Shown: positions 13,294 to 17,962 of the stretch, piece after piece
Layout of the letters: every line of letters starts with the position of its first letter
Position numbering within the stretch: the stretch's first letter is position 1
Source: AP-15 sp035509615
GTDB lineage: Bacteria > Pseudomonadota > Alphaproteobacteria > ATCC43930 > CGMCC-115725
Direction: 5' to 3'
Assembly (NCBI GenBank): GCA_035509615.1
Contig: DATJLK010000159.1
Location: forward strand, 1-17,962
Length of the DNA: 17,962 nucleotides
The notes under the pieces: generated by a model
What the model was told of the DNA's origin: nothing
The model's database searches: none
What the model saw: the letters and a program-made list of their open reading frames with translations, nothing else
Position numbers and translations under genes: made by a program

Positions 13294-14025
13294 TTATTCG
13301 GCGGCCGGGTCCGGCGGCGGCGGTTCCAGTACAGTCCCCGAAAGCGGTTCGACCCAGACGATCCGATCGTGGACAGATTTGACCCCCGGCACGTTCTCGG
13401 CGGTGACGCGCAGCGCCTGACGCTCTTTTTCTTCGGTGATCGCGCCATCGAGGGTGACGACGCCGTCGGTCACGGTGATAGTGATGCCGACCCGCGGCGC
13501 CCATGAGGACTCGGCGAGGGCGGCGAGGACGTTCTTCCGGATCTCGTCATCTGTAGATGCCGACATGGCCCCGGTTTCTTTGCCGAGCAATGTGCCGAGA
13601 GCCCGCATCAGATCAGTGCGGGTGACGATGCCGACGATTGCCTCCCCACGCAGCACCGGGAGGCGCTTGACGTGATGGCGCTCCATCAGCCGCACGATTT
13701 CCGAGAGTGGAGCGTCCTCGGTCGTCGACACGACGGCCTCGGTCATTATCTCGCCGACCTTGCGCGCGTGGGTGCGGACAAAATCCTCGGCGAGACGGCC
13801 GGGCCCGCGCAGGAATTCGATCCAGCGCGCCCGGTGCCGTTCGGTTCGGGTTTCCGACCGGCGCAGCAGGTCGCCCTCAGTCAGCACGCCGACAAGAACA
13901 CCATCGTTTACCACCACCGGGAGGCCGCTGATGTGGTGCTCGAGCATCAGACTGATGGCGTCGCCGATCGGCGCATCGGGTCCGACAGAGACGACGTTGC
14001 GACTCATGACATCCGCGGCGTTCAT
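13294..14025 (-). CDS. CBS-CBS-BON domain protein
   Basis: A 243-aa cytosolic protein: first CBS about 1-60 (ADVMSRNVVSVGPDAPIGDA, HHISGLPVVVNDGVLVGVLT), linker with RHRARWIEFLRGPGRLAEDF, second CBS about 90-147 (VGEIMTEAVVSTTEDAPLSE, HHVKRLPVLRGEAIVGIVTR), BON about 158-225 (ITITVTDGVVTLDGAITEEK, VPGVKSVHDRIVWV). CBS pairs bind ATP/AMP or related ligands in many families; BON often contacts membranes or ligands. The combination may sense energy state. Start ATG 14025 has AGGAG 7 nt upstream; an alternative ATG 14043 overlaps the pgk stop (ATGA). It lies between pgk and the H+-ATPase, all co-directional, so it might modulate one of these. It is the intact version of the split gene at 5961-6652. 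Confidence 0.92.
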   Translation of the reverse strand: MNAADVMSRNVVSVGPDAPIGDAISLMLEHHISGLPVVVNDGVLVGVLTEGDLLRRSETRTERHRARWIEFLRGPGRLAEDFVRTHARKVGEIMTEAVVSTTEDAPLSEIVRLMERHHVKRLPVLRGEAIVGIVTRTDLMRALGTLLGKETGAMSASTDDEIRKNVLAALAESSWAPRVGITITVTDGVVTLDGAITEEKERQALRVTAENVPGVKSVHDRIVWVEPLSGTVLEPPPPDPAAE

Positions 14026-14039
14026 GACGACTCCTGCTT

Positions 14040-15242
14040 TCATGTCGCGGCCGCGAGCGCTTCGACGCCGGGCAACCTGCGGCCCTCCAGCCACTCGAGG
14101 AATGCCCCGCCGGCCGTCGAGACGTAGGACAGCGCGTCTGCCACTCCGGCGCCGTCGAGGGCGGCGACCGTGTCGCCGCCGCCGGCGACGCTCAGCAGCC
14201 GGCCGCTGTGGGTGAGTTCCGCCACCCGCTTTGCCACCGTGACCGTCGCCCGGTCGAAGGGCGGGGTCTCGAAGGCGCCGAGCGGCCCGTTCCAGACGAG
14301 GGTGTGCGCGTCGTCGAGGAGGTCCCCGATCCGGGCGACGGTTTTGGGGCCGATGTCGAGGATCATCATGTCGGCCGGAACCATATCGGCGGCGACCGTG
14401 CGAACGGCGACACCGGGTTCGGCCGCAGCGGCGACGACCAGGTCCTCGGGCAGGATCACCCGGCAATTTTGCTGTGCCGCCAAGACCAGGGTTTGCCGTG
14501 CGCCGTCGGCCATCGCGGGTTCGCTGAGCGAGCGGCCGATTTCCCGGTTCTCGGCGAGGAGAAAGGTGTTCGCCATGGCACCGGCGATGGCGAGGATGTC
14601 GACCTTGCCGACCAGAAAGCGCAAAAGGTCGAGCTTGGTCGAGACCTTGGCGCCGCCGATCAATGCCATCACAGGCCGCTTTGGTGTCTCGAGCGCCGCC
14701 GCCAATGCCGAAAGCTCGGCCTGCATCAGCCTGCCGGCCGCGTTCGGCATTAGCCTCGCGAGCGCGTCGATCGAGGCATGGGCGCGATGCGCGGCGGAAA
14801 AGGCGTCATCGACATAGACATCGCCAAGCTCGGCGAGCGCCCGCGCAAACTCGGGAGAATCCGCCTCCTCTTCTTTGTGGAAGCGGAGGTTCTCGAGGAG
14901 AACGACCTGCCCGGGCTGCAACGCCGCGACCGCGCGCTTTGCCTCGGCGCCGATGCAGTCCTCGGCAAAGACCACCTGGCGGCCGCCGAGCGCACGGCTC
15001 AGCGGCGCGACGAGGGGCCGCAGCGAGAGGGCCGGATCCTTCTTTCCTTTCGGCCGCCCGAAATGCGACATCACGATCACCTTGGCGCCTCTGTCGATCA
15101 GCGCCTCGATCGTCGGCGCCAGCCGCTCGATGCGGGTAGCGTCGGTGACGGCTCCGTCCTTAACCGGAACGTTCAGATCGGCTCGCAGCAAGACCCGCTT
15201 GCCGAGGACATCGAGGTCGTCGAGGGTTCGGAATTTCGGCAT
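14040..15242 (-). CDS. pgk: Phosphoglycerate kinase
   Basis: A 400-aa glycolytic enzyme that makes ATP and 3-phosphoglycerate from 1,3-bisphosphoglycerate. Family landmarks: LRADLNVPVKDGAVTDATRI, MSHFGRPKGK, LLENLRFHKEEEADSPEFAR, VYVDDAFSAAHRAHASIDAL, IGGAKVSTKLDLLRFLVGKV, LVWNGPLGAFETPPFD and VAGGGDTVAAL. The length is normal. A FAFSAAHRAHAS-type segment differs little from the usual N-D-A-F-G-x-x-H-R-x-H-A-S. It starts 14 bp after gap and overlaps the alternative start of CBS-BON, so they form an operon under the FixK box 16327-16340. It could be a second, low-oxygen-specific copy; whether the genome has another pgk is unknown. Confidence 0.96.
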   Translation of the reverse strand: MPKFRTLDDLDVLGKRVLLRADLNVPVKDGAVTDATRIERLAPTIEALIDRGAKVIVMSHFGRPKGKKDPALSLRPLVAPLSRALGGRQVVFAEDCIGAEAKRAVAALQPGQVVLLENLRFHKEEEADSPEFARALAELGDVYVDDAFSAAHRAHASIDALARLMPNAAGRLMQAELSALAAALETPKRPVMALIGGAKVSTKLDLLRFLVGKVDILAIAGAMANTFLLAENREIGRSLSEPAMADGARQTLVLAAQQNCRVILPEDLVVAAAAEPGVAVRTVAADMVPADMMILDIGPKTVARIGDLLDDAHTLVWNGPLGAFETPPFDRATVTVAKRVAELTHSGRLLSVAGGGDTVAALDGAGVADALSYVSTAGGAFLEWLEGRRLPGVEALAAAT

Positions 15243-15256
15243 GGCTGGACAGCCGC

Positions 15257-16267
15257 TCAGGCCAGCCGGCCGCAATAGGCGGCAAGGTCGATCATCCGGC
15301 ACGAGAACCCCCATTCGTTGTCGTACCAGGCGAGCACACGCACAAACCGCCGGTCTAGGACCTGCGTCTGCGTCACATCGAAGACCGCGCTGTGCGGATC
15401 GTGATTGAAATCGACCGAGACGGTCGGCGCCCCGTTGATGCCGAGGATGCCCCTCAGCCGCTCCGATTTTGCCGCCTCTTCCATCACCGCGTTGATTTCC
15501 TCGCGCGAGGTATCCCGGGCCGCATCGAATTTGAAGTCGATCAGCGACACGTTGGCGGTCGGGACCCGGATCGCGGTGCCGTCGAGCCTGCCTTTGAGCG
15601 CGGGCAGAACGAGGCCGACCGAGCGCGCTGCACCAGTCGAGGTCGGGATCATTGACAAGGCCGCGGCCCTCGCTCGCCGTAGATCCCTGTGCAATGTGTC
15701 GATGATGTTCTGATCGCCGGTATAGGCGTGGATCGTCGTCATGTACCCGCGCTCGATGCCGATGCCGCGGTGCAGCACATAAGCGACCGGTGCGAGGCAG
15801 TTGGTCGTGCACGACGCATTCGAGATGACCTGATGGGACGGCCGCAACTCGTCATGATTGACGCCCATCACCACGGTCAGGTCGGCGCCGTCGGAAGGGG
15901 CCGAGACGATCACCTGTTTGGCGCCGGTTTCGAGATACTGTGCCGCCTCGGCGCGCTTGGTGAATTTCCCGGTGCATTCGAACACGGTGTCGATGTCGAG
16001 GTCCCTCCAGCGCAGCTTGGCGGGCTCGCGCTCGGCGCTTACCGCAATCCTGCCGCGGCCGATATCGATCCAATCCTCGCCGCTCGCCAGTTCGCCGGGA
16101 AAGCGGCCATGCACGCTGTCGTATCGAAAGAGGTGAGCATTGGTTTCGACGGGGCCGAGGTCGTTGATCGCGACGATGTCGATATCCTCGCGCCTCGTCT
16201 CGTGCGCCGCCCGCAGCACCAGCCGGCCGATGCGGCCGAAACCGTTAATCGCAACCCGTAACGCCAT
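15257..16267 (-). CDS. gap: Glyceraldehyde-3-phosphate dehydrogenase, type I
   Basis: A 336-aa enzyme that oxidises glyceraldehyde 3-phosphate to 1,3-bisphosphoglycerate with NAD(P)+. The Rossmann fold starts VAINGFGRIGRLVLRA; the catalytic motif SNASCTTNCLAPVAYVL has Cys153, with His180 in TTIHAYTGDQ; other landmarks are RDLRRARAAALSMIPTSTGA, LKGRLDGTAIRVPTANVSL and WYDNEWGFSCRM. The sequence DTLHRDLRRARAAA resembles alphaproteobacterial GapA; Asp36 in AINDLG suggests NAD preference, which is inference. The ATG has GGAGG upstream (8 nt). It is the first gene of the gap-pgk-CBS-BON-ATPase operon, with a FixK box centred 66 bp upstream. Confidence 0.96.
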   Translation of the reverse strand: MALRVAINGFGRIGRLVLRAAHETRREDIDIVAINDLGPVETNAHLFRYDSVHGRFPGELASGEDWIDIGRGRIAVSAEREPAKLRWRDLDIDTVFECTGKFTKRAEAAQYLETGAKQVIVSAPSDGADLTVVMGVNHDELRPSHQVISNASCTTNCLAPVAYVLHRGIGIERGYMTTIHAYTGDQNIIDTLHRDLRRARAAALSMIPTSTGAARSVGLVLPALKGRLDGTAIRVPTANVSLIDFKFDAARDTSREEINAVMEEAAKSERLRGILGINGAPTVSVDFNHDPHSAVFDVTQTQVLDRRFVRVLAWYDNEWGFSCRMIDLAAYCGRLA

Positions 16268-16326
16268 GACCCGTTCCTCCGGTCCGTTGGATCGGCGGAA
16301 TTTCCGGTCTGCAGACGGGCGGCGCG

Positions 16327-16340
16327 TTGATCCAGGTCAA
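16327..16340 (-). promoter_or_regulatory. FixK/FNR-type box for the gap operon
   Basis: TTGATCCAGGTCAA fits TTGA-N6-TCAA. Its centre (16333.5) predicts a start near 16292, 25 nt before the gap ATG. It forms a divergent pair with the box at 16376-16389. Confidence 0.75.
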
Positions 16341-16375
16341 GCGGTCGGGTTCGAAGTCGGGCTTCTGAATAAGCT

Positions 16376-16389
16376 TTGATCTGTATCAA
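16376..16389 (+). promoter_or_regulatory. FixK/FNR-type box for the DUF992 gene
   Basis: TTGATCTGTATCAA is a perfect TTGAT-N4-ATCAA site. Its centre (16382.5) predicts a start near 16424, 36 nt before ATG 16460. It is 49 bp centre to centre from the gap box. Confidence 0.75.
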
Positions 16390-16459
16390 GACACGGTACC
16401 CGGGGAGCGCTCTATACGCACCGCGCGGCAAATGTTGCCGCGCGAGAGAGGAGTTGGTG

Positions 16460-16936
16460 ATGCAAACGAAAATGCCGCTGGCTGCAGCCGCGATCGCCAT
16501 GATAGTCGGCCTCGGTGGTCCTGCATCGGCTGCCCCCGGAGTCGCCGCTGGTGTCTTGACTTGTCATGTCTCGAGCGGCTGGGGATTCATTTTCGGGTCG
16601 TCCCGATCGCTGAGGTGCACATTCGCCGAGACAAGCGGAAATACCGAACACTACGCCGGTAAGATCTCGAAGTTCGGTGCGGACATTGGCTACACCCAGG
16701 CTGGCATCATTGTTTGGACGGTGTTGGCGCCCCAGGCAAACGTGTCGCCAAAAGCGCTCTCGGGCAATTATGCGGGCGTCACTGCCAGCGCTACGGTCGG
16801 TGTCGGCGTCGGCGCCAATGCGCTGATCGGCGGGTCCGGCCATTCCATTTCTCTGCAGCCGCTCAGTATCGAAGGCAACGAAGGCGTCAACGTCGCGGCA
16901 GGGATTGCGGCGATCAGCTTGAGACCTGCATCGTAA
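16460..16936 (+). CDS. DUF992 family secreted protein
   Basis: A 158-aa exported protein. Signal peptide MQTKMPLAAAAIAMIVGLGG with cleavage near PASA|AP; the mature part shows GVLTCHVSSGWGFIFGSSRS, LRCTFAET, EHYAGKISKFGADIGYTQAG, VGVGVGANALIGGSGHSISL and a final INLTLRP-like ISLRPAS: the whole DUF992 pattern. Two cysteines (Cys35, Cys53) may form a disulfide. The function is unknown. ATG 16460 has GAGGAG about 6 nt upstream; the longer in-frame ORF from 16376 would start inside the FixK box and is not used. The gene is monocistronic, divergent from gap, and convergent with the CBS gene at 16971. Confidence 0.92.
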   Translation: MQTKMPLAAAAIAMIVGLGGPASAAPGVAAGVLTCHVSSGWGFIFGSSRSLRCTFAETSGNTEHYAGKISKFGADIGYTQAGIIVWTVLAPQANVSPKALSGNYAGVTASATVGVGVGANALIGGSGHSISLQPLSIEGNEGVNVAAGIAAISLRPAS

Positions 16937-16970
16937 AGCGCGTGCTGCCGATACCGGCGGAGCATCACGG

Positions 16971-17441
16971 TCACGGGGCCGGGCCCGATTCGGCGGCAGC
17001 GAGGGCGCGCAGGAGGTCGGCGCGGCTGACGATGCCGATGACGCGGCCGTCGTGCACGACTGGAACCCGCTTTATGCGATGAGCCTCGAGCAGGCGCGCG
17101 ATCTCGGTAGCCTGGGTTCCCTCGTCAACCGTGACTACGGGTGCCGTCATAACGTCCCGCGCCAATCGCCCGTCTCGTCGCAGATAATTGACGAACTCGG
17201 GGCTGAGCGCCTCGCCTTCGGCGAGGAGCGTCAGCCACCAGTCGCGCCGCGCCAGGCGATCGGCCTCGTTCCGCCCAACCAGATCGCCTTCGCTGACCAT
17301 GCCGACAGGCCTGCCATTGGGATCGACGACCGGTACCGCGCTGATCCCGTGGTCGAGCAATAGCCGGGCAATGTCCCGGATCGGCGTCTCGGGGCCGACC
17401 GAGAAGACCGCTGTGGTCATGATGTCGCGCGCTGTGGTCAT
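16971..17441 (-). CDS. CBS-pair protein without BON domain
   Basis: A 156-aa cytosolic protein with two CBS motifs: first about 1-60 (ARDIMTTAVFSVGPETPIRD, HGISAVPVVDPNGRPVGMVS) and second about 90-148 (ARDVMTAPVVTVDEGTQATE, HRIKRVPVVHDGRVIGIVSR). The linker RRDWWLTLLAEGEALSPEFV is the same type as in the other two CBS proteins of the window. It stops without the BON extension of its paralogues. Residues SRADLLRA in the second motif are the common ribose/phosphate-binding pattern. A likely regulatory adenosine-nucleotide sensor. It lies 15 bp after a frameshifted short ORF and under the FixK box 17653-17666, so it is the third FixK-linked CBS gene here. Start ATG 17441 follows GGAAAGAG. Confidence 0.9.
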   Translation of the reverse strand: MTTARDIMTTAVFSVGPETPIRDIARLLLDHGISAVPVVDPNGRPVGMVSEGDLVGRNEADRLARRDWWLTLLAEGEALSPEFVNYLRRDGRLARDVMTAPVVTVDEGTQATEIARLLEAHRIKRVPVVHDGRVIGIVSRADLLRALAAAESGPAP

Positions 17442-17456
17442 CGTGGGCTCTTTCCG

Positions 17457-17584
17457 TCAGGTCGCTATGACCTTCAACGCCCGCGTGCTCGCCGCGCTGG
17501 CGAAGGTTTCATCAGCGTCGGGGTTCTGGTCGAGCGTAAAGCGATGCGCGACATTTCCAGCTTTTGACCGACGAGAGCCGTCAT
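17457..17584 (-). pseudogene. Short ORF, probably frameshifted, upstream of the CBS gene
   Basis: ATG 17584 is preceded by GAGGAGGATCGCG, a strong ribosome binding site, and begins MTALVGQKLEMSRIALRSTR; that frame stops at 17474-17476 (36 aa). The other frame reads AHRFTLDQNPDADETFASAA then STRALKVIAT and stops at 17457-17459; its composition looks more like real coding sequence, and it has no start codon of its own. One explanation is a single-base change between the two frames near 17545-17555. I do not recognise the family. It would be about 42 aa when repaired. The FixK box upstream fits transcription of this ORF and the CBS gene. Confidence 0.4.
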
Positions 17585-17652
17585 CGCGATCCTCCTCGCC
17601 GGCGGCAAACTACCATAACAAACAATACTAGCGTCGGGACGGACAGCCCGCC

Positions 17653-17666
17653 TTGATTTGCATCAA
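17653..17666 (-). promoter_or_regulatory. FixK/FNR-type box for the leftward CBS gene
   Basis: TTGATTTGCATCAA is a perfect TTGAT-N4-ATCAA site. Its centre (17659.5) predicts a start near 17618, 34 nt before ATG 17584. It lies 32 bp after the stop of the kinase fragment. Confidence 0.7.
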
Positions 17667-17697
17667 TCGCGACACCGCCGGGCGGAACACGCGGAGG

Positions 17698-17962
17698 TTA
17701 AGCGGAGACCGGGAGCGAGAAGCGAGAGATGGTCCCGCCGGCGGGATTGGGCTCGGCGACCAGCGCGCCGTCATGCGCCTCGACGATCGTGCAGCAGATC
17801 GACAGGCCGACCCCCCATCCCGTCGGCGTTGGTTGTGACGAAGGGCTCGAACAAACGGTCAGCCACCTCGGGTGCGATACAGGGACCGGTGTCGGCGCCG
17901 CTGTCTCGACTGCGCCCTCGGCGCCCGGCGCGGCCCTCGCTGTCAGCTCGCGCCGCCGCGAG
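17698..17962 (-). pseudogene. FixL-like sensor histidine kinase, C-terminal fragment with two frameshifts, cut by the window end
   Basis: Translated from the minus strand, pieces in different frames add up to the catalytic ATP-binding domain of a FixL/NtrB-type kinase: RRELTARAAPGAEGAVETA, then (after a shift near 17900) ADTGPCIAPEVADRLFEPFV with TTNADGMG (D-T-G-P-x-I-A-P is the G1 box), then (after a shift at a run of six G at 17811-17816) VGLSICCTIVEAHDGALVAE, PNPAGGTISRFSLPVSA and TAA at 17698-17700. G-L-S-I in the G2 box is typical of FixL. The usual G in GPGIA is Cys here. Two lesions in about 250 bp mean a decayed gene or poor base calls near the contig end. The 5' part lies outside the window. 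Confidence 0.7.

Noticed and set aside
15243..15812. Long upstream extension of the pgk frame
   Set aside because: The extension lies opposite gap codons in another frame and Arg-rich; the Pgk N-terminus (MPKFRTLDD) at 15242 fits the family.
16376..16459. Upstream start for DUF992 inside the FixK box
   Set aside because: It would begin within the operator and lacks a signal peptide; ATG 16460 has a good ribosome binding site followed by a signal peptide.
1..17962. CRISPR arrays, insertion sequences, tRNA or rRNA genes, phage attachment sites
   Set aside because: I saw no direct repeat-spacer pattern, transposase-like frame, cloverleaf-like sequence or rRNA motif in the window.

Overview
The window is GC-rich DNA from an alphaproteobacterium, most likely of the order Hyphomicrobiales (Bradyrhizobium/Rhodopseudomonas/Rhodoplanes-like). 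I infer this from the mix of FixJ-type and FixK-type regulators, FixK/FNR-type 14-bp operators, DUF992, DUF2934, DUF2950 and DUF3300 proteins and an alphaproteobacterial GapA/Pgk pair. The genus cannot be fixed from sequence reading alone. The window reads as a low-oxygen (microaerobic) accessory regulon: eight sites matching or nearly matching TTG(A/C)-N6-(T/G)CAA lie in front of its transcription units, most at a distance that fits a class II (-41.5) activator.

Layout. (1) 147-5568, minus strand: a probable operon read from right to left: a 95-aa conserved protein, a BCAM0308-like zinc-ribbon protein, Hsp20, phosphoglucomutase, DUF3300 and DUF2950. (2) 5569-5960: a divergent regulatory region with three FixK-type boxes and a short cysteine-rich gene that carries a frameshift. 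(3) 5961-8473, plus strand: a CBS-BON gene split by a frameshift, a 108-aa unknown, a small class I cytochrome c, then a FixK box followed by what looks like the 3' scar of cydB, an intact cydX, a tandem-DUF2934 protein and a short secreted surface-antigen-like protein. (4) 8536-10787, minus: a regulatory operon read as FixK/FNR-like regulator, 200-aa unknown, 77-aa unknown, FixJ-like response regulator, with a 26-bp perfect palindrome upstream. (5) 10897-16267, minus: gap-pgk-(CBS-BON)-P-type H+-ATPase, tightly packed behind a FixK box. (6) 16327-16936: a divergent promoter with a second box and a DUF992 secreted protein. (7) 16971-17962, minus: a CBS-pair protein, a frameshifted short ORF with its own FixK box, and the C-terminal end of a FixL-like histidine kinase interrupted by two frameshifts.

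Working hypothesis (inference): when oxygen falls, a FixLJ-FixK-type cascade turns on substrate-level ATP production (Gap, Pgk, Pgm), proton-motive-force maintenance (P3A-type H+-ATPase), adenylate sensing (three CBS proteins), proteostasis (Hsp20) and c/bd-type respiratory components. The most unusual feature is the number of lesions in small genes: four loci with clear or probable frameshifts, a probable cydAB deletion and a doubtful start codon, while all the long genes are open. Either this regulon is decaying or the sequence has local errors; re-reading the raw data would tell.
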